A stretch of DNA of 10,385 bases, taken from positions 1 through 10,385 of the forward strand of contig LGRX02031613.1 in NCBI GenBank assembly GCA_001247695.2. Reading direction: 5' to 3'. The DNA comes from Cymbomonas tetramitiformis. Lineage: Eukaryota > Chlorophyta > Pyramimonadophyceae > Pyramimonadales > Pyramimonadaceae. Position 1 is the first letter of the stretch; the number at the start of each line of letters is the position of its first letter. The notes beneath the pieces were generated by a model. It saw nothing but the letters and a program-made list of their open reading frames with translations. It was not told where the DNA came from and made no database searches. Of this stretch, positions 1-6,942 are shown in pieces. The translations under genes and the position numbers were made by a program.

Positions 1-650
1 GGGTCCATACGATTATTTTGTGGGTCCATACGGTTATTCAGCGGGTCCATATGATTATTTTATTGGTCCATATGATTCTTCGGCGGGTCCATGTGGGTAT
101 TAAGCGGGTCCATGCGATTGTAAAACGGGTCCATGTGCTCTGCAAGCGGGTCCATTCGATTATTTTGTGGGTCCATACGGTTATTCAGCGGGTCCATGTG
201 ATCATTTTGTGGGTCCATACGATTATTCGGCGGGTTCGTGTGGGTATTAAGCGGGTCCATGCGATTGTAAAACGGGTCCATGTGCTCTGCAAGCGGGTCC
301 ATGCGATTATTATGTGGGTCCATATGGTTATTCAGAGGGTCCGTGTGATTATTTTGTGGGTCCATACGATTATTCGCGGGTCCGTGTGGGTATTAAGCGG
401 GTCCATGCGATTGTAAAACGGGTCCATGTGATCAGCAAGCGGGTCCATGCGATTATTATGTGGGTCCATATGGTTATTCAGCGGGTCCATGTGATTATTT
501 TGTGGGTCCATACGATTATTCGGCGGGTCCGTGTGGGTATTAAGCGGGTCCATGCGATTGTAAAACGGGTCCATGTGATCATCAAGCGGGTCCATGCGAT
601 TATTATGTGGGTCCATATGGTTATTCAGCGGGTCCATATGATTATTTTAG
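1..650. repeat. 21-bp minisatellite with a 147-bp higher-order repeat
   Basis: About 31 head-to-tail units of 21 bp, most starting GGGTCCAT; the array is cut by the left window edge. Units fall into seven types in fixed order, recognisable by their last 11 bases: ggtattaagc, attgtaaaac, a variable ctctgcaagc/atcagcaagc/atcatcaagc type, attattatgt, gttattcagc, attattttgt and attattcggc. The order repeats every seven units, giving a 147-bp period: full copies start at 85, 232, 378 and 525, the last one truncated. One unit (358-377) has lost a base, so that copy is 146 bp. Because 21 is a multiple of three, several frames stay open and give spurious heptad-like peptides on both strands. The one-base deletion breaks those frames, and no initiation or splice context supports coding. 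Confidence 0.95.
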
Positions 651-734
651 TATACAATGCAATTATAAACAATATTTACAAGTGAACTGGTCAGGACGGC
701 AAAAGCAGTACGGCAGTTCTACACAAAATGATTG
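651..734. other. AT-rich spacer at the 3' side of the leftward gene
   Basis: A short stretch between the end of the minisatellite and the stop codon of the leftward acidic-protein gene. It is locally AT-rich and presumably holds that gene's 3' untranslated region. I see no AATAAA on the minus strand here, so the poly(A) site cannot be placed. Confidence 0.4.
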
Positions 735-2816
735 CTATTCTTCGTCACTACTATCTTCCCCTGCCTGTGCCCCCTCCTCGTCTTTCGCATCTTCGTCGGC
801 CGTCTCCTCATCTCCATTCCCATCCGAGGCCCCATCACCATTCTCATCACCATCCCTGCCATCCCCGGACGCCTCCATGTCCTCCACCACCTCCCCGGCC
901 TCCCCGGCCTGCTCGGCCTGCTCGGCCTGCTCGGCCTCCTCCGTTACAGCTGCCTTGCCCTTTTTCCTCTTCTTTTTCTCGGCTTCGTCGCCCCCATCCG
1001 CTCTCCTCTTGGCCTTGCCGAGCATCTCCTTTGCCACCTTTTTGCGGGCCTCCTTGGCGGCGTGGCTGGCAGTACTTCGTTCGGAAGCTTCCTTGGCGCT
1101 CTGCACCTTCATACCAGCAAATACCTTAGAGGCATTTTTGCTGAGCTTGACGTTACTGACTGGCAACCTGCATACGTAGACACACCACACCTCAATACAG
1201 TACACAGAGTATACTGGGGCGGGGTTGGGGCGACACGTGGGACCATACAGGACATACGGGGGCGGGGTGCGGGCAGAACACCTGACCGTGCGGGACCCAG
1301 GTTTACAGAGGTGGGGGCAAAACGTGCGAACTGAAGGGTTACTAACCACACCAGGATGCCTGCCTCCATTATCGACTTGCCGTCGTGCTGGAGTTCTGTT
1401 TTGTTTATTTTTTTTTCTGAGTTGGAGGGGAGAGCGAGCAACTTCGTGATGGATTGCTCGTGCATCGCAAGGATGCGGTCGTGATGGTCCCCGGGCTCGC
1501 CCTTCTCGTCGTGGGGGGAAGGTTTTACTCCGAACTTGAGCAAAACCTCCACGACGTCCTTGGGGATATTGCCCCCCTTGGCAATATTCACACTGCTCCC
1601 CCCGGGGACCCCCTCCACCACCCCGTAACACAACTCGAACCGATCGGTGTCGTAGTCGAGGAGTGAGGAGGCGAACTCCTCGGGGATGGGGGTAACGGAT
1701 TTGGAGCGGATGCGGTGCACGGCGACGAATGACCCGAGCACCAGTGTGGAGTCATCCGCCTGCGACCCAGCCCCAAACCAATAGCAGTCAGCGACATCGT
1801 ACCCACACTCACACACTGCAGTTCAGCTGGAGCGGCCCTACCACACTGTGGGTCGGTCCAGCGTGGGTTCGGTACGAGGGCTAAACGTGGCCCCTGTACC
1901 GTCCCTCTTAAAACAAAGGGGTCCAGGGTAAAAAAACATAACAGGTATGTTTGCTTACCAGTGGCCACACGAACGAACTCTTTTTCTCCTTGCCCTGCTT
2001 CTCGGGCGCGACTGGGGCAGGGATCTTCTCCCCTTGATCCTTGTCCAGCCCGGCGGCGGGCTTCCCCAAGTTGGCGGGCTGCACGTCGGCGGGCTTGACG
2101 TACTGCACCCCCTCCAGTGCCCAGAAGGCTTCAAAGAGGGGCCCCTCCGTGGGCTGCCCGGCGTCGAAGTAATTCAGCACCGTCTCGGTGGTCTTCTTGC
2201 CGGGCAGCTCGCCGGTGGCGTCCGATGCCACCCGGACGCCGCGGGCCGGGCCGTCAAAACGCTGGAAAAAACCCGTCGGGCATTCTTTTGTGGTCTTTAG
2301 CTTCCACCTCCCCAAGGTGGTGGTCTGACACTTCATATATGTCAGTCGGTTTTTTATGTATTCCCGCACGCATTCGTACGAGAAGCCTGGCGTCGCCGTT
2401 TTGATCGCCTCAATGGCTTCGTCCAGGCTCTCTTCGTCCAGCGTGGAGATGGTGCATCCAGGGGCCCATACTCCACTTTTTAAATTATTTCCGCAAACTA
2501 AATTTGTCGACCGCTGCAATGACTTCACGAGATGCTGGGGGGCTTCCTTTGTCGTGTGGAAGACCCCCCCCGCATCGCCAGGCGTGCTGCCTGTAGCACC
2601 CGCTTCCACCTTGACGGCCGGGTGCTGCGCAGGCACAGCAGCAGCACCAGCAAGCCCTGCTGCCAGCTGCTGCCGGAGACCCTGCATTTCTTGCTGCTGG
2701 GCTGCAAACTGGCGCATGAGCTCCCCCAGCTGGGTGTTTTCAGACTGAGGGAGGGTCGTCTGCCGGGAAGACAGTTTCTTCTGGTCTTTGCTGCGTGTCT
2801 TGCGTGAAGGTCCCAT
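735..2816 (-). CDS. Three-exon gene for an acidic-tailed, coiled-coil nuclear-type protein of unknown function
   Basis: Unrecognised protein, predicted from exons 2816-1959, 1807-1347 and 1167-735, which join to 583 residues. The chosen start (ATG at 2816, MGPSRKTRSKDQ) is the first Met before a basic, Gln-rich segment; the frame is open further upstream to 3302, but that part runs antisense through a tRNA-like element. Exon 1 has a likely coiled coil (TQLGELMRQFAAQQQEMQGL), a Pro/Ala linker, then a region with LDEAIEAIKTATPGFSYECV that looks globular. Exon 2 begins near CGYDVADCYWFG. Exon 3 is Lys/Ala-rich with a strong nuclear-localisation-like KKKRKKGK and ends in a long Asp/Glu/Gly/Ser tail, then TAG. 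Intron 1 uses a good donor (CTG|GTAAGC), but the in-phase acceptor is a weak GAG at 1808; the nicer CAG at 1816 is out of phase. Intron 2 (GTTAGT...GCAG, 1346-1168) is in phase. The features suggest a nuclear, perhaps chromatin- or transposon-associated protein; no domain family is recognised. Confidence 0.55.
1168..1346 (-). other. Predicted intron 2 of the leftward acidic-protein gene
   Basis: On the minus strand the donor is GTTAGT at 1346-1341 and the acceptor is TATGCAG ending at 1168. Exon 2 ends in phase 2 and exon 3 supplies one base, so the joined codon is TGG (Trp). The frame crossing this stretch is low in protein-like character, while both sides are clearly coding-like. The plus strand here is G-rich (runs at 1216-1241 and 1258-1273). 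The prediction rests on consensus and phase only. Confidence 0.5.
1808..1958 (-). other. Predicted intron 1 of the leftward acidic-protein gene
   Basis: The donor GTAAGC (minus strand, 1958-1953) is a strong consensus and follows a complete Leu codon, so it is phase 0. The only acceptor that keeps the frame of the next open stretch is an unusual GAG ending at 1808. A standard CAG ends at 1816 but would shift the frame. A TGA stop at 1825-1823 limits the exon 2 frame on its 5' side. The donor is more secure than the acceptor. Confidence 0.4.
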
Positions 2817-3118
2817 CGATGTCTGTGCTGCGTGGACGGACGGAGGTTGTGCGTGAGGCTGTGAGGACTGAGGTTGTGAGGCGGTAGTGCGAGGAACGAA
2901 GGTCTTCAAAGTTCTTTGACTTTCTGCGCCGCCAGGCGAGGCAGTGTACCAAGGTGGACAGCATTGGTTCCATCGAGGTCCAACGTCGGTCCACGCGATC
3001 GAGTCAACTCGCGCGGGATCTTTTTGAAATTCGAAATTGCGGGGGGGGATTATCCATAATGCCCTGATTTTTTGACAACTTTCATCAGAACGCGCTTTTC
3101 TCCACAACATTTCGTACA

Positions 3119-3190
3119 TGGCGAAGTGGTCGTAATAACGGTAACTTTCCTGAGTCAAGGTGGTCGGTCGTGGGTTCGATCCCCCCTTAC
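3119..3190 (+). repeat. tRNA-like or tRNA-derived SINE head (A box and B box)
   Basis: TGGCGAAGTGGT at 3119-3130 matches the Pol III A-box consensus TRGCNNAGYNGG at 11 of 12 positions. GGTTCGATCCC at 3172-3182 matches the B-box GGTTCGANNCC. The roughly 40-base spacing between them is normal for an internal Pol III promoter. A T-arm can be drawn around TTCGATC, with one mismatch in the stem, but I could not form a convincing acceptor or anticodon stem. This is therefore more likely a decayed tRNA or the head of a tRNA-derived SINE than a working tRNA. It lies antisense to the far upstream extension of the leftward gene, an argument that this extension is not coding. Confidence 0.45.
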
Positions 3191-3535
3191 GCCGTTTTGA
3201 GTTTAAGCAACTCATGGGGACCGTTGGATTAGGATAGGGGAGTGCATCGAGTCCACCGATTGCACCGTTCGCTGGGAACAGGAAAGCATTCCCACAGAGC
3301 ACCTGTTCTTCGATTTTTTCCCTTTAGTTCGATTTGAAAAAATCGCACGCACAAAAATGCCGATATCTCACGGGAAAAAACCATTTTTGCTTTTTTGTTT
3401 GGCAGGATATATTGCAATCAACCTGCCCCTTTTAGTGCCCAAATTTTGTTTTTTTCGATTTTTGGGTCGATTTTCGCTATCTCTCAACGAGGAATTCTTT
3501 ACACCGCTGCTTGCCTCGCCGACGTTCTTTAGATA
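3191..3535. other. Non-coding stretch with homopolymer runs
   Basis: No convincing gene. After the tRNA-like element the sequence becomes AT-rich, with many T and A runs of five to seven bases between about 3300 and 3480. Short frames on both strands lack protein-like composition. It could be the tail of a SINE or simple intergenic DNA leading into the next repeat family. Confidence 0.5.
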
Positions 3536-3728
3536 GGTCCACGTGAGGTCCATGTGACTCGAATCCCCAAAAATGTGAAACTGTGCGTCGGTCCCATAGG
3601 CTTCATCACCGGTCCATGCCGTCGGTCCATGTGTGGTCCGACGCAAGTCCATGCGAGGTCCATGCATGGTCAGACATTTTTGCACCACATGGACCCTGTT
3701 TCGTTCCCTAGACCCGGCGTTTTTTTTT
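3536..3728 (+). repeat. Copy 1 of a ~200-bp dispersed repeat ending in a T-run
   Basis: Starts GGTCCACGTGAGGTCCATGT and ends at CCCGGCG followed by nine Ts. The last about 80 bases (3645-3726) are almost identical to 3940-4020 in copy 2; the clearest mismatch is TGCACC versus TGGACC. The middle shares GTGCGTCGGTCCCATAGGCT with copy 2. GGTCCATGTG (3624-3633) can pair with CACATGGACC (3686-3695), a ten-base stem near the T-run. No reading frame is shared by both copies. Confidence 0.8.
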
Positions 3729-3793
3729 GTAAAATCTCGGGGACCCGCTAATCCTCATGGGGGCAGCGTGAGAGCGAGCCTTTAACACTGGTC

Positions 3794-4021
3794 GGTCCAA
3801 GTGAGGTCCATGTGTAACGCGTAACCCCAAAATGCACTTTTTTAAGCAAAAACAGGCAAAAACACCTGTGCGTCGGTCCCATAGGCTTCATTACGGGTCC
3901 ATGCCGTCGGTCCCACAGTGGTTCAACGGGTTATTTGGCAAGTCCATGCGAGGTCCATGCATGGTCAGACATTTTTGGACCACATGGACCCTGTTTCGTT
4001 CCCTAGACCCGGCGTTTTTTT
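3794..4021 (+). repeat. Copy 2 of the ~200-bp repeat ending in a T-run
   Basis: Same order of blocks as copy 1: GGTCCAAGTGAGGTCCATGT start, GTGCGTCGGTCCCATAGGCT middle, AAGTCCATGCGAGGTCCATG block, then CCCGGCG and seven Ts. It is longer than copy 1 because of extra sequence around 3815-3870 and 3910-3939. GGGTCCATG (3895-3903) can pair with CATGGACCC (3983-3991), so a hairpin near the T-run is possible in both copies although the 5' arm differs. The two copies are in direct orientation with a 65-bp spacer. Confidence 0.8.
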
Positions 4022-4121
4022 ACTTTACCCCATAGGGGCGGGCTGTGTTCCACCTATGGGACCATAGGGTTTATTAGGGTTGCGGCGTCTTGCTGCGGTG
4101 GATTCCGAACGGGTCCGTGTG
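4022..4121. other. Spacer with a short perfect inverted repeat
   Basis: Between the T-run repeat and the 33-bp array. CCTATGG (4053-4059) and CCATAGG (4062-4068) form a seven-base inverted repeat with a two-base gap. The same CCCATAGG word occurs in both copies of the preceding repeat. No gene is visible. Confidence 0.5.
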
Positions 4122-4286
4122 GGGTCCGTGTGGGGTCCAAGGCATGGTACCGACGGGTCCATGTGGGGTCCCAGGCATGGTACCGACGGGTCCGTATGGA
4201 GTCCAAGGCATGGTACCGACGGGTCCGTATGGAGTCCAAGGCATGGTACCGACGGGTCCGTGTGGGGTCCAAGGCATGGTTCCTAC
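4122..4286 (+). repeat. Five-copy 33-bp tandem repeat
   Basis: Units start at 4122, 4155, 4188, 4221 and 4254, each with GGGTCCGTRTGG near the start and GGCATGGTACCGAC at the end; a partial sixth starts at 4287. The two middle units (4188 and 4221) are identical, and the others differ by one to a few bases. A unit of 33 bp keeps all frames open, which explains repetitive 11-residue peptides on both strands; I do not regard these as genes. Each unit contains GGTACC (GGTTCC in the last). Confidence 0.95.
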
Positions 4287-4464
4287 GGGTCCGGGGTTCG
4301 GGACCGGTTATGGACTGAGTGATTCCTATCGGTCCGAGACCCCGCCCCCGTATAGTACTGCTCGCTTTAAACACTAACTCACCCCAGCGTGTACGACCTT
4401 TTGCAGGCGTTCTACCTGCAACATGCTGGATAAAATGGTTTGGCACTTGTCTATGTGACGATAG
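4287..4464. other. Upstream region of the CxC-knuckle exon
   Basis: Degenerate GGTCC/GGGACC words continue to about 4350, then the sequence becomes less repetitive. An in-frame TAG at 4462-4464 lies directly before the ATG of the next exon. A frame starting at 4319 runs through here to 4723, but it is the wrong frame for the Cys motif and looks like a shadow. No TATA-type box stands out. Confidence 0.4.
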
Positions 4465-4911
4465 ATGGCGACTCCACAGGGCATACAAGGAAGCCGCCCT
4501 GGACGCTACGTTTCAGAGTATGGCATTTGTTCGTGTAATCAATGCCACCACCGAGGGCTTACGACACGTGAACTTGGCCGCCGTCAAATTCTCCGACATG
4601 TCAAACAATATGGTGTATACATTCCGCAACAGGAGTTCGAAGAAGAGAATGAGCGATCATCTCCCCGAGATGATGAGATGGGCGGTGCGGATCGTGACCA
4701 TACCCCTCGGGAAGCCGAGGTGATATCCAACTTTGAAGCGTTGGCGAAACACATCGAGGACTTGGGGTTTGGGAAACAACTACGTGATGATGATGGCGAA
4801 TCGTCATCCGGAGACGACAGCGGCGACGGGGAAGGCGGTGGCGAGGAGGATGAAGATGCCGAAGAGCTTACCGACGACTCTGCGGATGATTCCGATGGCG
4901 AAGGCGATGTG
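4465..4911 (+). CDS. Exon encoding a Cys-x-Cys-x2-Cys...His knuckle and an acidic tail (transposon-protein-like N-terminus)
   Basis: 149 codons from ATG 4465, which directly follows an in-frame TAG, to a strong splice donor GTGAGT at 4912 in phase 0. Residues 22-27 read CSCNQC, and with His45 they form C-x-C-x2-C-x17-H inside a segment ending HVKQYGVY. This resembles the small zinc-binding N-terminal domain of plant CACTA-type and related algal transposon proteins (a CPC-x2-C...HL...G pattern). After it come a Glu-rich stretch, a predicted helix (EVISNFEALAKHIEDLGFG) and a long Asp/Ser/Gly/Glu tail at about 108-148. The frame stays open to 5127, but past the donor it enters GGTACC/GGGACC repeats. 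No catalytic domain follows nearby on this strand, so this may be a stranded first exon. Calling it a transposon protein is inference from one motif. Confidence 0.5.
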
Positions 4912-5354
4912 GTGAGTGCGGTGTTCAGGATGTGGTACCCATTGGGAACATGTGGGGGGCCTATCGGTACGGGACGTGGTACCGGTCTAGGACCAGTACA
5001 TACCGCCTCGTACGGTTACAGTAGTGAGTGCTGCTTGCAAGTTAAGGTACCCACATGGGACCGATATGGGACCTGTGTGAACGGCCCGGTCCCATGTATG
5101 GTACGCGTATTCACAAAGGGCGGGTAACATATGTAAAGGTTCTTGCTAATGGACCCGTCACGTGCTATGTTATAATGTAGTTTGCCATAAAACATATTTG
5201 AACAAATAAAATATCAAGCACTTGCATCTCCGTGCAGATTTCTGGAGCAAATGGCCCTCTAGCGGGGGAAACCCTAAGTGGTAACACCAATTTAGGGTGT
5301 AAGCACAACCACATGTGTACATGCATGCACATACGAACTCTTGACTGCACTTAT
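4912..5354. other. Repeat-word-rich non-coding region with a plus-strand poly(A) signal
   Basis: From 4920 to 5110 the sequence is rich in GGTACC, GGTCC and GGGACC words in both orientations, but has no clean tandem period. AT-rich sequence follows, with AATAAA at 5205-5210. A CAG acceptor at about 5238 would open a frame in phase with the donor at 4912 and stays open past 5354, but its peptide looks unremarkable. The right end should hold the 3' untranslated region of the leftward exon that stops at 5355. Confidence 0.45.
5205..5210 (+). promoter_or_regulatory. Candidate poly(A) signal (AATAAA)
   Basis: A perfect AATAAA on the plus strand in AT-rich sequence, about 80 bases after the frame that began at 4465 finally stops. 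It could end an unspliced transcript of that gene. If the donor at 4912 is used with an acceptor beyond 5210, this signal would instead be intronic. Confidence 0.35.
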
Positions 5355-6294
5355 TTACTCTTCAGAGTTCTCCAGCAGTGCTTTTAAAAGCTCAGCTTTC
5401 TCCTCACAACCTGGAATTCCGCCTTGAACACCAGATTTTGCGGTCTCATCCCAGCATGTCAACACCTCGTTCACGTCAAATGTAGACTTCATGCGAAGGG
5501 TGCGGGCACCCCGTACGAAAGCTCCAGCCTCACAGAGTTGTTCTACCGTCTCGAACGTTCTCCGTGACTGTGCTGGCAACCAGAACTGCCAGGTTATCTC
5601 CTTCCGTGAGGCATGCTGCCCCACCACCTCCACGAAATGGAGTGGGAGTGACTTACCGCCGTCCGGGAGCATAACGTTGAACCAACACTTGTCGCTGGCT
5701 TCCCCGCCTGCAACGGTCACGGCATAGCTGCCCACAGTCATGTCCTCGAACCGGTAGTCGGCTGCCAAGTGTTCCTTCTGCGATGCCAAACGCATCCCAC
5801 GGTCATATAGACTCTCGTCAACACCGGAGGAGTGCTCATCGTCGCCATCATCCGTGCCCTCACTGCTGCTGGGCTGTTTCTGCTGTTTTGGCTGCTTTCC
5901 AGGCTTCTTCTTGCGCGCTGCAACCTGCCGACTCCGACTGCGAGTGGCAAGATCCATCTCCATATCAGTATCATCGCTGTCGCCTTCGGAGGCGGGTGAA
6001 GTTCTGCGCGCCCTGTTTTGCCTTTGTGCGCCTGAAAACCTCTTGCGAGCAGCAGGTGGAGCTCCTCTCCGACTCCTCTTTCCATTTGCTTCACGCACAC
6101 CTGCCTCTGCACGAACTGCGGGAGCTTCTTCAGCAGCTTCTTCTGCCTCTGCACGAACTGCGGGAGCTTCTTCACCAGCATCTTCTGCCTTCAAAAGCTG
6201 GATCAGGCGTTCCAACTTCTTGGTCTTGGTCGTAAGACCCCGCAGTTCAGCATTCCGCTCAGATAACACTCGGTGTAAGTGTTTATCCTCGTAC
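5355..6294 (-). CDS. Exon for a coiled-coil, basic/acidic linker and C-terminal globular domain; possibly the last exon of the transposase-like gene
   Basis: Open minus-strand frame ending in TAA at 5357-5355; about 312 residues from a CAG acceptor ending at 6295. It starts YEDKHLHRVLSERNAELRGL, a likely helix or coiled coil, followed by a tandem 14-residue Glu/Ala duplication, a basic stretch (KRSRRGAPPAARKR), an acidic EGDSDDTDMEMD, another basic stretch (RKKKPGKQPKQQKQ), and then a compact domain (YDRGMRLASQKEHLAADYRFEDMTVG-containing) with aromatic-rich segments such as KEITWQFWLP. I do not recognise that domain. The frame runs on to an ATG at 6632, but beyond about 6340 it is antisense to the zinc-finger gene and looks like a shadow. 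The acceptor phase (one base completing a codon) fits the donor after the transposase frame at 6947, so this may be its 3' exon. If it is a separate gene, its 5' end is not identified. Confidence 0.55.
6101..6184. repeat. Two-copy 42-bp tandem duplication within coding sequence
   Basis: The first 32 bases from 6101 recur exactly from 6143, a period of 42 bp or 14 codons. On the minus strand this duplicates EEAPAVRAEA in the coiled-coil/Glu-Ala segment. The near-perfect identity points to a recent, frame-preserving duplication. Confidence 0.9.
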
Positions 6295-6365
6295 CTGCGT
6301 AAGCGAACCCTAGTTTGAAACTTCTCTATACACTTCGTATTATCTTCGCATACTCTTACACCGCA

Positions 6366-6836
6366 ATGACGGACTCTCACGACGACGAGACTAGAATCCT
6401 GAGGGAAGTTTTTCCCTGGATGAGTGAGGGTTTTCTTAGCGAAAATCAAGAACAAGGAACGACCTCTTCTACCGTCGTTCCGAACACACCAGGAACAACG
6501 GACTCGGACGACGAGGTTACAATCTTGCGGCAGGTTTTTCCTTGGTTGCAAAGCTCCACAACAGCGACACCTGAAGACGAAGCGACGACTTCTTCTACCG
6601 GGAATCAAAGGACTCCCGCAACACAGGAGCAAGCCGCCACCACCACCAACTCGGAAAGAGAGGAAGGAAACAAGTGCGTCGTCTGCTTAGAAATAGTTTT
6701 CCCTGCGGAAACGTGGGTTTCAGGGTTAGGATGTGACTGCAAAAACGTGCTGTATCATCACCCTTGTTTCCAGGCCTACTTGGCAAGTTGCACGGATATT
6801 GCAAAATGCCCTTGTTGTAGGAAGATCTGGAGCTAG
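6366..6836 (+). CDS. Small C4HC3 zinc-finger (RING-CH-like) protein with a duplicated VFPW motif
   Basis: 156 residues from ATG 6366 to TAG 6834-6836. The frame opens 17 codons earlier at 6315, but 6366 starts a conserved-looking MTDSHDDE. Residues 104-151 carry C104-x2-C107, C123-x-C125, H131 (or H132), C134, C148-x2-C151: a C4HC3 ligand order with the C-x-C spacing of RING-CH (MARCH-type) fingers, though the Cys-to-His gap of five is shorter and nearer to a PHD finger. This suggests a ubiquitin E3 ligase, which is inference. Residues 6-19 and 48-61 are two copies of DDE-x2-ILR-x-VFPW, each followed by a Ser/Thr/Pro-rich spacer. DNA differences between the copies include silent Leu, Arg and Pro changes, supporting this strand as coding. 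There is no membrane segment, unlike most MARCH proteins. A poly(A) signal follows at 6889. The gene is antisense to the neighbours on both sides. Confidence 0.75.
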   Translation: MTDSHDDETRILREVFPWMSEGFLSENQEQGTTSSTVVPNTPGTTDSDDEVTILRQVFPWLQSSTTATPEDEATTSSTGNQRTPATQEQAATTTNSEREEGNKCVVCLEIVFPAETWVSGLGCDCKNVLYHHPCFQAYLASCTDIAKCPCCRKIWS

Positions 6837-6888
6837 AACAAGAAACCTACCTGACTTTGCTTAGACACTTGAAGGACAATAATGACAA

Positions 6889-6894
6889 AATAAA
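6889..6894 (+). promoter_or_regulatory. Poly(A) signal of the zinc-finger gene
   Basis: AATAAA in AT-rich sequence 53 bases after the TAG of the zinc-finger gene, the normal position for a plus-strand cleavage signal. It lies only about 15 bases before the inverted repeat at 6909, so the gene ends just outside the candidate transposon. Confidence 0.55.
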
Positions 6895-6908
6895 TATAAA
6901 TAAGGTAT

Positions 6909-6925
6909 AAATGAGATCGCACTAG
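6909..6925 (+). repeat. Left inverted repeat of the candidate transposon
   Basis: The 12-base core AGATCGCACTAG (6914-6925) recurs exactly at 9283 in direct orientation and at 9303-9314 inverted, and I did not notice it elsewhere in the window. Four more outer bases (AAAT) also match the right copy across one mismatch. Confidence 0.65.
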
Positions 6926-6942
6926 GCTGGTAAACGGTCGTC

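Noticed and set aside
1..650. CRISPR array
   Set aside because: Units are contiguous 21-bp repeats with no unique spacers, and the setting is eukaryotic.
18..685. Overlapping open frames on both strands giving 7-residue repeats (RVHxI.., MDPxNN..)
   Set aside because: They arise because the 21-bp unit is a multiple of three; several frames are open at once and a one-base deletion near 374 breaks them.
732..1334. Rightward frames rich in Leu, Ser and Pro
   Set aside because: They mirror the acidic tail of the leftward gene, whose nuclear signal, tail and spliceable exons make better sense.
2817..3302. Upstream extension of the leftward acidic-protein frame
   Set aside because: It crosses the tRNA-like element in antisense and loses protein-like pattern; the basic start at 2816 is a better choice, though an intermediate start cannot be excluded.
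4054..4488. Long repetitive 11-residue frames on both strands over the 33-bp array
   Set aside because: The 33-bp period keeps all frames open; no frame is favoured and no gene context exists.
5270..5275. CCCTAA telomere-like word
   Set aside because: A single occurrence, not tandem.
6366..6632. N-terminal extension of the leftward 5355 frame up to ATG 6632
   Set aside because: It is antisense to the zinc-finger gene. The duplicated motif shows silent changes in the plus frame but mostly replacement changes in the minus frame.
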